A stretch of DNA of 14,245 nt, taken from NCBI GenBank assembly GCA_040235415.1, contig JBECKR010000067.1, positions 1 to 14,245 of the forward strand, written 5' to 3'. A program made the translations under genes and the position numbers. The notes under the pieces were generated by a model. That model was not told the origin of the DNA. It did not search any database and saw nothing but the letters and a program-made list of their open reading frames with translations. This document shows, in pieces, positions 1-6,549 of this stretch; within the stretch, counting starts at the first letter, position 1, and each line of letters begins with the position of its first letter. This DNA is from JBECKR01 sp040235415 (GTDB lineage: Bacteria > Acidobacteriota > Polarisedimenticolia > Polarisedimenticolales > Polarisedimenticolaceae).

Positions 1-593
1 GACGGCTCGCAGTCGCAGGCGTCGCCCGCGCCGTCGCCGTCGGAGTCCGCCTGTCCCGGGTCCGGCACGGCGGGGCAGACGTCGCAGCGGTCGCCGCGGC
101 CGTCGCCGTCGGCGTCGCCCTGAGCGGGGTTGAACGTCGCCGGACAGTTGTCGACGCCGCCGCAAAGCCCGTCGCCGTCGGCGTCGTTCTGGGCGTCGTT
201 CGGACACGCGTCGCAGGCGTCGCCGAGGCCGTCGCCGTCGGCGTCGGCCTGGTCCGGATTCGCGACCGTCGGGCAGTTGTCGACGCAGGCGGCGACGCCG
301 TCGAGATCGGGGTCGGAGCCGTCGCCGCCCGGCTGCCCGGGGCAGCCGTCGCAGACGTCGCCGAGGCCGTCGCGGTCGACGTCGTACTGGTCGGTGTTCG
401 GATCGTTCGGGCAGTTGTCGCACGCGTCCCCGACGAGGTCGCCGTCGGCGTCGGCCTGGCTCGCGTTGGCCGCGCCTGGGCAGTTGTCGTCGCATCCGGC
501 GGTCTGGCCGCCGGTGCAGCGCGAGCCGGCGTAGATGCCGTCGCCGTCGCCGTCGTTGAGCACGCCGTCGCCGTCGTAGTCGGCGAGGTCGAC
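1..593 (-). repeat. Thrombospondin type 3 coding repeats
   Basis: Degenerate tandem repeats inside the lipoprotein gene. On the plus strand they show as recurring gtcgccgtcggcgtcg-type blocks near 100-120, 170-190, 228-250 and 438-455. On the minus strand they encode about seven units of an acidic D-x-D-x-DG-x-GD-x-CD core followed by a Cys-Pro and a spacer. Unit lengths vary because spacers differ. The repeats continue past the left edge. Confidence 0.85.
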
Positions 594-1985
594 CGCAGCC
601 GAGAACACGTCCTCGTCGCCGTTGCGGCCGTCGGGCCACAGCGGGTGGATGCGGCTCGCGGTGCTGACCGCGGCTCCGGTGTAGTCCCCGAGGAACCCGA
701 AGCTGCTCGGACCGTAGATCCCGTCCGACACCCGCACGTTCGGACCGAACGTGACGCCGCCGTCGCTCGAGGTCGCGAGCGTCATCGAGAACAGCATCCC
801 GGCCGGATCGTCGCGGCGGTCGAGGAACGTGACGTGCACCTGACCGGCATCGTCGACCGCGACCCACGGGAAGAACTGGTCGGCGTCGTTGCCCGGCGCG
901 TCGTCGTTGACCCGCGCCGGCGCCGACCAGGTGTCGCCGCGGTCGTCGGACCACGAGATCAGGACGTCCGGATCGCCGAAACGCTGATCCTCCCAGACCG
1001 CGTAGATCCTCCCGCGGTACGGCCCGGCGCTGCGGTCGCAGGCGATGGCGGGGATGAGCGGGTTGCGGAAGCCGCCCGCGAGCGGGTCGCGCGCCTTGAA
1101 GATGTTCTGGACCGCGACGACGTCGGTCGATAGCCACGTCGTCCCGCCGTCGAGCGAGCGGTCGAAGTACAGCCGGCTCGAGAAGTTGCTCCACAGCACG
1201 TAGATCTCGCCGTTCGGGCCGACGGCGGGGTAGGCGCCGTTGCCGGTCGACTGCCCGTTCGAGATCTGCACACGGGGCGTGAACGTCGCGCCGCCGTCGG
1301 TCGACTTCGAGAAATAGATCGCCTGGCCGACGGCCGAGCCGTTCTCCCACACGACGTAGACGTCGTCGTTCGCGAGGTCGACGGTCAGGAACTCCTTGTC
1401 GCCGCCGTTGTCGAGCCGGACCGGCTCCGCGAACGTCGCCCCGCCGTCGGTCGATTTCGCGACCAGGATCCCGGGCGCGGTGCCGTTGTACGCCAGGATC
1501 CCCAGGTAGACGTTGCCTTGGCCGTCCGCGGTCAGCGCCGGATCTCCGGTCGACTGGTTCGAGGGCAGGCTCGAGAAGTTCACCCGCGAGCTCTGCCAGG
1601 TCTGGCCACCGTCGGCCGACCAGCCGTAGCCGATCACCGTGTTCTGTCCCGGGTTGACCGCGAAGTAGTCGTTCCAGGCGCCGACGACGACGTTCGGGTT
1701 TGCCGGGCTCGCGACGATCGTGGTCTCGTTCTGCGCGGCTCCGGAGGAGTCCTGGTTGACCCGGGCGTTCCCGCCCGGGAGGCTCTGAACCATCGCGTGT
1801 CCGGAGGGCACGTCCCCGATCTTCTGGAGCTCGTCGAGCGTCGGCGGCCGCGGGGGACCCTCGGACTCCTCCTCCGCGCCGGCGTGGGCTCCGACCGGCG
1901 GCCGGAGCGTTCCGGCGCATCCCGGCACGCACACCACCGCCGCGAGCGCCAACAGGCCCATCGTGGCGCGAACGGTCCTCTCCAT
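1..1985 (-). CDS. Asp-box (BNR) repeat / thrombospondin type 3 repeat lipoprotein, 3'-truncated
   Basis: The frame is open from the ATG at 1985 down to the window edge: 661 codons are visible and the C-terminus is missing. The N-terminus (MERTVRATMGLLALAAVVCVPGC) is a short basic segment, a hydrophobic stretch and a lipobox-like VPGC, so lipidation at Cys23 and envelope attachment are likely. Six Asp-boxes (S-x-D-x-G-x-T-W/F) start near residues 123, 178, 228, 277, 346 and 406, as in sialidase-like beta-propellers. From about residue 469 come acidic thrombospondin type 3 repeats (D-x-D-x-DG-x-GD-x-CD-x-CP), which in known proteins bind calcium and form a stiff stalk. I see no sialidase FRIP motif, so enzymatic activity is doubtful; a surface binding or adhesion role is inference. 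The gene is divergent from the PEGA gene, and its start is preceded by a G10 tract. The domain calls are secure; the function is unknown. Confidence 0.9.
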   Translation of the reverse strand, partial: MERTVRATMGLLALAAVVCVPGCAGTLRPPVGAHAGAEEESEGPPRPPTLDELQKIGDVPSGHAMVQSLPGGNARVNQDSSGAAQNETTIVASPANPNVVVGAWNDYFAVNPGQNTVIGYGWSADGGQTWQSSRVNFSSLPSNQSTGDPALTADGQGNVYLGILAYNGTAPGILVAKSTDGGATFAEPVRLDNGGDKEFLTVDLANDDVYVVWENGSAVGQAIYFSKSTDGGATFTPRVQISNGQSTGNGAYPAVGPNGEIYVLWSNFSSRLYFDRSLDGGTTWLSTDVVAVQNIFKARDPLAGGFRNPLIPAIACDRSAGPYRGRIYAVWEDQRFGDPDVLISWSDDRGDTWSAPARVNDDAPGNDADQFFPWVAVDDAGQVHVTFLDRRDDPAGMLFSMTLATSSDGGVTFGPNVRVSDGIYGPSSFGFLGDYTGAAVSTASRIHPLWPDGRNGDEDVFSAAVDLADYDGDGVLNDGDGDGIYAGSRCTGGQTAGCDDNCPGAANASQADADGDLVGDACDNCPNDPNTDQYDVDRDGLGDVCDGCPGQPGGDGSDPDLDGVAACVDNCPTVANPDQADADGDGLGDACDACPNDAQNDADGDGLCGGVDNCPATFNPAQGDADGDGRGDRCDVCPAVPDPGQADSDGDGAGDACDCEP

Positions 1986-1989
1986 CGTT

Positions 1990-1999
1990 CCCCCCCCCC
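1990..1999 (-). promoter_or_regulatory. G10 homopolymer in the ribosome-binding region of the lipoprotein gene
   Basis: Ten consecutive C on the plus strand, read as ten G on the coding strand. The run is separated from the ATG (1985-1983) by only AACG. It occupies the place of a Shine-Dalgarno site; no separate GGAGG is present. Slipped-strand changes in the tract would change the spacing or strength of the site, as in contingency loci. The tract itself is seen; phase variation is inference. Confidence 0.6.
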
Positions 2000-2035
2000 G
2001 GGCGGTCGCCCCGCCGCGGGGGGAGCCGCGCCGGG

Positions 2036-2063
2036 AATGTACGGTGACTCCGCCGAACCGCAA
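2036..2063 (-). promoter_or_regulatory. Candidate sigma70-type promoter of the lipoprotein gene
   Basis: On the minus strand a TTGCGG (2063-2058) is followed after 16 bases by TACATT (2041-2036), giving 3/6 and 4/6 matches to the -35 and -10 consensus. The predicted transcript would start near 2029 and carry about 44 bases of leader containing a CCCCG-ccg-CGGGG hairpin (2009-2021) and the G10 tract. Matches are modest. Confidence 0.3.
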
Positions 2064-2072
2064 CCCGGGCGT

Positions 2073-2084
2073 CCTCCCGGGAGG
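2073..2084. promoter_or_regulatory. Perfect 12-bp palindrome in the divergent intergenic region
   Basis: CCTCCCGGGAGG is a perfect palindrome lying between the -35 candidate of the lipoprotein gene and the PEGA gene, followed at 2087-2094 by a second palindrome, GGCGCGCC. It could be an operator for either gene. GC-rich palindromes arise often by chance in DNA of this composition. Confidence 0.3.
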
Positions 2085-2135
2085 TCGGCGCGCCAGGCCT
2101 GCGGGGCGGCTCGAGGCTCCCGCCGCTCCCGATCG

Positions 2136-2178
2136 CCGAGCGTCCCCGACCGCTCGGGACCGGCGCCCGACCGCTCGG
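2136..2178. promoter_or_regulatory. Dyad plus 13-bp direct repeat, candidate activator sites
   Basis: CCGAGCG (2136-2142) and CGCTCGG (2151-2157) form a 7+7 dyad with an 8-base centre. The right half lies in a 13-mer, CCCGACCGCTCGG (2145-2157), repeated exactly at 2166-2178. The offset is 21 bp, two helical turns, so the copies face the same side of the DNA. Relative to the predicted sigma54 start near 2232 the sites lie at about -54 to -96, the range where an enhancer-binding activator could act. The repeats are seen; the role is inference. Confidence 0.4.
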
Positions 2179-2205
2179 CGGGCGCGGCGGCCGACGTCCG
2201 CCGGC

Positions 2206-2221
2206 TGGCAGCGCCGTTGCA
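2206..2221 (+). promoter_or_regulatory. Sigma54 (-24/-12) promoter match upstream of the PEGA gene
   Basis: TGGCA-N6-TTGCA matches the RpoN consensus TGGCACG-N4-TTGCA at all positions except the CG after TGGCA. GG and GC are spaced 12 bases apart, as the sigma54 holoenzyme requires. The predicted start is near 2232, which leaves a leader of about 20 bases containing the AAAGGAG ribosome-binding site (2238-2244). The geometry is coherent, and repeats suited to an activator lie just upstream. Confidence 0.5.
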
Positions 2222-2251
2222 CTCCATGAAGGGCGGCAAAGGAGATTCACC

Positions 2252-2770
2252 ATGAAACACGCTCTGATCCGAACTGCTCTGTCGATCGCGGTGCTGGCGG
2301 TCCCGTTCGGGAACGCGGCCGCGCGGGTACCGCACGCTCCCGCGATCACCGCGAGCCACGGCGTCGACGTCGCGGTGCGCGGCGTCGATCGCGACCAGGA
2401 CCGCGACCGCGACGAGGTCGGGGTGGTGCCGAGCTACTGGGGATGGGGCGGCGGCTGGTGGTACGACCCGTACTGGTACGACGGCGTCTTCGTGCCACCC
2501 GCGAACGTCGTCCGGGTCGTTCCCCGCGGCATGCTCCCGCTGCGTCTCCACGTCCACCCGCGCTCGGCGGAAGTCAAGATCGACGGCAACGACCTCGGCG
2601 AGGCCAAGGAGTTCGGCAGCTGGGGCGAGCCGCTGTACCTCAAGCCGGGACGCCACGTGCTGAAGCTCAGCGCGCCGGGCTACGAGCCGCTGACGGTGCA
2701 TCTCGACACCTCGCGGGTCGCCCGCACCGATCTGCACTACCGTCTCGAGGAGCGCCCCGAGGCGTCCTGA
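2252..2770 (+). CDS. Exported PEGA-domain protein
   Basis: A 172-residue protein with a clear ribosome-binding site (AAAGGAG, 7 bases before the ATG). Residues 1-24 look like a Sec signal peptide (basic start, hydrophobic core, cleavage near NAAA-R). A highly charged D/R stretch (about 44-55) is followed by an aromatic, glycine-rich segment (61-78) with many Trp and Tyr. Residues about 95-168 form a PEGA domain: a V-x-I-D-G core near 110, L-x-P-G-R-H-x-L-x-L near 130, and S-A-P-G-Y-E-P. PEGA domains are beta-rich modules found on bacterial envelope proteins, often at the C-terminus, with unclear ligands. The gene is divergent from the lipoprotein gene and lies 62 bases before zwf. The sigma54-like promoter suggests control by a dedicated activator. 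The role is unknown; an envelope structural or binding role is inference. Confidence 0.85.
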   Translation: MKHALIRTALSIAVLAVPFGNAAARVPHAPAITASHGVDVAVRGVDRDQDRDRDEVGVVPSYWGWGGGWWYDPYWYDGVFVPPANVVRVVPRGMLPLRLHVHPRSAEVKIDGNDLGEAKEFGSWGEPLYLKPGRHVLKLSAPGYEPLTVHLDTSRVARTDLHYRLEERPEAS

Positions 2771-2800
2771 AAACCGGCGGAGCGGAGTGCTAGCCTGCCC

Positions 2801-2827
2801 GCGAGGGCGTCTCGCCCCCGCAAGGAG
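2801..2827 (+). promoter_or_regulatory. Hairpin abutting the zwf ribosome-binding site
   Basis: GCG-A-GGGCG pairs with CGCCC-C-CGC around a TCT loop (2801-2821, one A/C mismatch). The stem ends on the base before AAGGAG (2822-2827), the zwf Shine-Dalgarno, 5 bases ahead of the ATG. No T-run follows, so it is not a classical terminator. It could modulate read-through from the PEGA gene or access to the ribosome-binding site, or mean nothing. Confidence 0.25.
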
Positions 2828-2832
2828 CTCCG

Positions 2833-4296
2833 ATGAGCGACGACGCGAACCCGACCCTCGTGATCCTCGGCGCGACCGGCGACCTCACGCGGCGCCTGCT
2901 GGTGCCCGCGCTCTACCGCCTGGCCCGCGCCGAGCGTCTCGGGGGGCTCCGGATCCTGGGGTACGCGGTCGAGGACTGGAGCCGCGACGACCTCGTCGCG
3001 CACTTCGAGAACAACACGCGGTCGTTCGTGGAGCGGTTCGACGACCGCGACTTCGGCGAGTTCGCGAAGAGGATCGACTACCGCTCGGGCGACCTCTCGC
3101 CGGATTCCGTCGCCAGGCTCGCGGGAGCGATCGACGGCGCCGCGGTGTTCTACCTCGCGCTTCCGCCGCAGCTGTTCGGCGACGCCGGCGAGGCGCTCGG
3201 CAACGCCGGCCTCGCCCGCGAGCACGGCGGTGCCTGGCGGCGGCTGGTCATCGAGAAGCCGTTCGGATGGGACCTCGAGTCGGCGCGCGAGCTGCGCGAG
3301 CGCCTGCACCGCCACTGGGACGAGAGCCGCATCTTCCGCATCGACCACTTTCTCGGCAAGGAGACGGTCCAGAACCTCCTGGTGTTCCGGTTCGCGAACC
3401 GCTTCCTCGAGCCGCTGTGGAACGCGAGCCACGTCGAGCAGGTCCAGATCACCGTCGCCGAGACGCTCGGGCTCGAGGGCAGGGTGAAGTACTACGAACG
3501 CGCCGGCGCGCTGCGCGACATGCTGCAGAACCACCTCATGCAGCTGTTCACGCTGACCGCGATCGATCCGCCCGCAGTGTGGGACGCCGAGGTCCTGCGC
3601 GAGCACAAGGTCGAGGTGCTGCGCGCGGTCCGACCGATCCCGGAGGACGACGTCGGACGTCACGCCGCCCGCGGGCGGTACGCCGCCGGCACCATCGCCG
3701 GCAAGCGCGTGCCGGGGTATCGCGACGAGGACGGCATCCCGGAGGACTCGCGCACGGAGACGTTCGCGGCCCTGAAGCTGTGGGTCGACAACTGGCGTTG
3801 GAGGGGCGTCCCGTTCTACCTCAGGAGCGGCAAGCGGCTCGCCGAGCGCCGCTCCACCGTCGCGCTGCAGCTCCGGCCGGTCCCGACGCACCTGTTCCGC
3901 ACGACCGCACTTTCCGGCATCGAGGCGAACTGGCTCGAGTTCCGCATCCAGCCGGACGAGTGCATCGACCTCGTCGCCATGGCGAAGAAGCCCGGGCTCG
4001 AGCTCGAATCGCGTCCCGTGACGCTGACGACGCCGTACCGCCGCCGCGGCGAGCACGAGTACTCCGCCTACGAGCAGCTCTTGCTGGACGCCCTCCAAGG
4101 CGACGGCGCGCACTTCCTGCGGCACGACGAGGTCGAGTGGGCTTGGCGCGTGCTCCAGCCGGTGCTCGACGCGTGGAAGAACGGCGAGCCCGAGGAGTAC
4201 CGGGCCGGCGGCGACGGTCCCGACGCCCAGAACCGCCTGCTCGAGCCCGGCCACCGCTGGCGGCCGATCGCTTGTGCACCGCCCCGGTCCCCTTGA
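2833..4296 (+). CDS. zwf: Glucose-6-phosphate 1-dehydrogenase
   Basis: A 487-residue protein, full length for the family. It catalyses glucose 6-phosphate + NAD(P)+ to 6-phosphogluconolactone + NAD(P)H, the cytosolic entry step of the oxidative pentose phosphate or Entner-Doudoroff route. The N-terminal nucleotide-binding loop is GATGDLTRR (residues 13-21), followed by EKPFG. The active-site signature RIDHFLGKE spans 169-177, with His172 and Lys176 for substrate phosphate binding. The catalytic base is expected at His234 in QNHLMQ. AAGGAG just upstream fixes the start. I see no pgl, gnd or edd beside it, which is unusual because these often cluster. It lies 62 bases after the PEGA gene and 64 before the Ser/Thr kinase gene, so co-transcription is possible. 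Cofactor preference cannot be read with confidence. Confidence 0.97.
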   Translation: MSDDANPTLVILGATGDLTRRLLVPALYRLARAERLGGLRILGYAVEDWSRDDLVAHFENNTRSFVERFDDRDFGEFAKRIDYRSGDLSPDSVARLAGAIDGAAVFYLALPPQLFGDAGEALGNAGLAREHGGAWRRLVIEKPFGWDLESARELRERLHRHWDESRIFRIDHFLGKETVQNLLVFRFANRFLEPLWNASHVEQVQITVAETLGLEGRVKYYERAGALRDMLQNHLMQLFTLTAIDPPAVWDAEVLREHKVEVLRAVRPIPEDDVGRHAARGRYAAGTIAGKRVPGYRDEDGIPEDSRTETFAALKLWVDNWRWRGVPFYLRSGKRLAERRSTVALQLRPVPTHLFRTTALSGIEANWLEFRIQPDECIDLVAMAKKPGLELESRPVTLTTPYRRRGEHEYSAYEQLLLDALQGDGAHFLRHDEVEWAWRVLQPVLDAWKNGEPEEYRAGGDGPDAQNRLLEPGHRWRPIACAPPRSP

Positions 4297-4360
4297 TGGC
4301 CATCGACCCCGAGGCGAGCCGGGTTATCACGGGTGCGGCGGGATCACGAGGTGCGTCGTC

Positions 4361-6517
4361 ATGAGCGTCGACACCGGCCGGAGTCTCGGTCACTACCGTC
4401 TGCTCGAGCGGCTCGGGGAGGGCGGGATGGGAGTCGTGTGGCGCGCGCTCGACACCCGCCTCGGCCGCGAGGTCGCCGTGAAGCTCCTCCCGGACGAGCT
4501 CGAGCGCGACGTCGAGCGGCTCGCCGCGCTCGAGGCCGAGGCTCGCGCCGTCGCCGCCCTCGACCACCCGGGGATCGTGACGATCCACGCCATCGAGGAG
4601 GCCGAGGGGCACCGCTTCCTCGCGATGGAGCTCGTTCACGGCGACCCGCTGTCCACCCGCATCCCCGGCGGCGGACTCGAGCCGCGGGCGTTCTTCGAGA
4701 TCGCCGTTCCCCTGGTCGACGCGATCGCGGCGGCGCACGGGCGCGGCATCACGCACCGCGACCTCAAGCCCGGCAACGTCGTCGTGACGCGCGACGGCAG
4801 GGTCAAGGTCCTCGACTTCGGAATCGCCCGCCGCAGCGCGCCCTCGGGCGACCTTGCCCCGGAGGAGGCGACGACCGAGCCGCTCGACCCCGCCGGGCAC
4901 GTCTCGGGCACCCTCGGCTACATGGCGCCGGAGCAGATCCGGGGCCGCAGCTCGGGCCCTCCCGCCGACGTCTTCTCGCTCGGTGTGCTGCTCTACGAGA
5001 TGGCGTCGGGCCGCAAGCCGTTCCGCGGGGACAGCGCCGCGGAGCTCGTCGCCGCGGTGTTGCGCGACCAGCCCGTGCCGCTGCACGAGATCAGTCCCCG
5101 CATGCCTCGCGGCGTGTCGCGGATCGTGGCGCAGTGTCTCGAGAAGGACCCGGCGGCGCGCTTTCCGAGCGCGCGCGAGCTCCGCATCGAGCTCGAGGCC
5201 GCGGCACGGCAGGGCGTCGCGGAGGGCGAGGCCATGCCGTCGATCGCGGTCCTGCCGTTCCGCGACCTCAGCCCCGAGCGCGACCAGGGCTACTTCTGCG
5301 AGGGCATCGCGGAGGAGATCATCAACGCGCTCGCGCGCATTCGCGGCCTGCGGGTGGCGTCGCGGACGTCGACGTTTCCGTTCTCCGGCACGGCGCTCGA
5401 CGGCCGCGAGATCGCGGATCGGCTCGGCGTCGGCGCGCTGCTCGAAGGCAGCGTGCGGAAGTCCGGAGGTCGCGTGCGGATCACCGTCGAGCTCGTGGAT
5501 GCCGCCGACGGCTGCCGCCTGTGGTCGGAACGGTACGACCGCGAGCTGGCCGACGTGTTCGCGATCCAGGACGAGATCGCACAGCGCGTGGTCGACGCGC
5601 TCGCGCTCACGCTCAGCCCCCGGGAGCGACGCGCGCTCCGACAGGTCGCGACCGCCGACGTCGACGCCTACGACTACTACCTGAGGGGGCGGCAGTTCTT
5701 CTGCCAGTACCGCCGCCGCGCGGTCGAGTTCGCGCTCCAGATGTTCTCGCGCGCGATCGAGCGCGATCCGACCTACGCGCTCGCCTGGGCCGGCATCGCC
5801 GATTGCTGCGCCTATCTCTACATGAACGCGGACCACGCCGACGAGCATCGCGGGCAAGCCGACACGGCGAGCCTGCGGGCCCTCGAGCTCGATCCCGAGC
5901 TTCCCGAAGCGTGGGTCGCGCGGGGCGTCGCGGAATCGCTGGCGGACCGCGCCGACGAGTCCGCGGCGGCGTTCCGCGAGGCGATCCGCCTCAATCCCGG
6001 CCTGTTCGAAGCACACTACTTCTTCGCGCGGGAGAGCTTCATCCGCGGCCGGATGGACGAGGCCGTCGAGCACTACTCCCGAGCCGTCGAGATCCGCCCC
6101 GACGACTATCAGGCCTCGTTGCTCATGGCGCAGATCCTCGACGACGCCGGCCGGACGGACGAGGCCCGAGCCGTGCGGCGAGCCGGGGTCGACGCCGCGG
6201 AGCGCCGCCTCGACCTCAATCCGGACGACGTCCGCGCGCTCTACATGGGGGCGAACGGGCTCGTCGCGATGGGGGAGCGCGAGCGCGGACTCGAGTGGGC
6301 CGAGCGCGCCTTCGCCATCGAGCCGGACGAGCCGATGCTGCTGTACAACCTCGCTTGCATCCAGGCGCTCGCGGGCGAGGCGGAGCGGGCGGTCTCGTTC
6401 CTGGAGCGGAGCCTCGCGCTCGGATTCGCCCATCGCCCGTGGATCGCGAACGACAGCAACCTCGACGCGATCCGCTCGCACCCGCGCTACGCCGCGCTGG
6501 TGTCGGAACAGGGCTGA
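4361..6517 (+). CDS. Ser/Thr protein kinase with FlgO/TolB-N-like domain and TPR repeats
   Basis: A 718-residue protein. I start it at the ATG at 4361, preceded by a weak GAGGTG, because GRSLGHYRLLERLGEGG is the usual kinase N-terminus; an upstream GTG-type start at 4274 would overlap zwf. The Hanks-type kinase domain spans about 12-285: Gly loop GEGGMGVV (19-26), Lys41, HRDLKPGN with catalytic Asp134, DFG at 152-154, and APE ending at Glu191. All catalytic residues are present. Residues about 294-430 begin SIAVLPFRD and match the FlgO/TolB-N-like module often fused to such kinases and to CadC/adenylate-cyclase-type regulators. From about 440 to the end lie roughly six TPR units (D-P-x-x-A-x-A-W type). 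No transmembrane segment is apparent, so it is probably cytosolic, with the TPRs recruiting partners. Substrate unknown. Confidence 0.93.
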   Translation: MSVDTGRSLGHYRLLERLGEGGMGVVWRALDTRLGREVAVKLLPDELERDVERLAALEAEARAVAALDHPGIVTIHAIEEAEGHRFLAMELVHGDPLSTRIPGGGLEPRAFFEIAVPLVDAIAAAHGRGITHRDLKPGNVVVTRDGRVKVLDFGIARRSAPSGDLAPEEATTEPLDPAGHVSGTLGYMAPEQIRGRSSGPPADVFSLGVLLYEMASGRKPFRGDSAAELVAAVLRDQPVPLHEISPRMPRGVSRIVAQCLEKDPAARFPSARELRIELEAAARQGVAEGEAMPSIAVLPFRDLSPERDQGYFCEGIAEEIINALARIRGLRVASRTSTFPFSGTALDGREIADRLGVGALLEGSVRKSGGRVRITVELVDAADGCRLWSERYDRELADVFAIQDEIAQRVVDALALTLSPRERRALRQVATADVDAYDYYLRGRQFFCQYRRRAVEFALQMFSRAIERDPTYALAWAGIADCCAYLYMNADHADEHRGQADTASLRALELDPELPEAWVARGVAESLADRADESAAAFREAIRLNPGLFEAHYFFARESFIRGRMDEAVEHYSRAVEIRPDDYQASLLMAQILDDAGRTDEARAVRRAGVDAAERRLDLNPDDVRALYMGANGLVAMGERERGLEWAERAFAIEPDEPMLLYNLACIQALAGEAERAVSFLERSLALGFAHRPWIANDSNLDAIRSHPRYAALVSEQG

Positions 6518-6519
6518 AG

Positions 6520-6549
6520 CCGCCGGCCCGGTCTCACGGCTCCCGGCGG
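6520..6549. terminator. Weak hairpin between convergent kinase genes
   Basis: CCGCCGG (6520-6526) can pair with CCGGCGG (6543-6549) across a 16-base loop; an alternative pairing is AGCCG with CGGCT (6518-6522, 6537-6541). The gap between the two convergent stop codons is only 16 bases, and the right arm lies inside the histidine kinase gene. No T-run is present, so this is at best a factor-assisted bidirectional stop. Confidence 0.2.

Noticed and set aside
1..600. Regularly spaced repeats resembling a CRISPR array
   Set aside because: The repeats are degenerate, of variable spacing, and encode thrombospondin type 3 motifs in one open frame.
1518..2255. Plus-strand frame running into the PEGA start region
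   Set aside because: It lies antisense to the lipoprotein gene and through the intergenic region; its translation is Arg/Pro/Ala-rich with no signal or domain.
4274..4360. Upstream start for the Ser/Thr kinase overlapping zwf
   Set aside because: It would add 29 residues unlike any kinase N-terminus and overlap the zwf end; the ATG at 4361 fits the family.
3821..6481. Minus-strand frame of 886 codons opposite zwf and the Ser/Thr kinase
   Set aside because: Antisense to two genes with intact catalytic motifs; no recognisable domain or ribosome-binding site.
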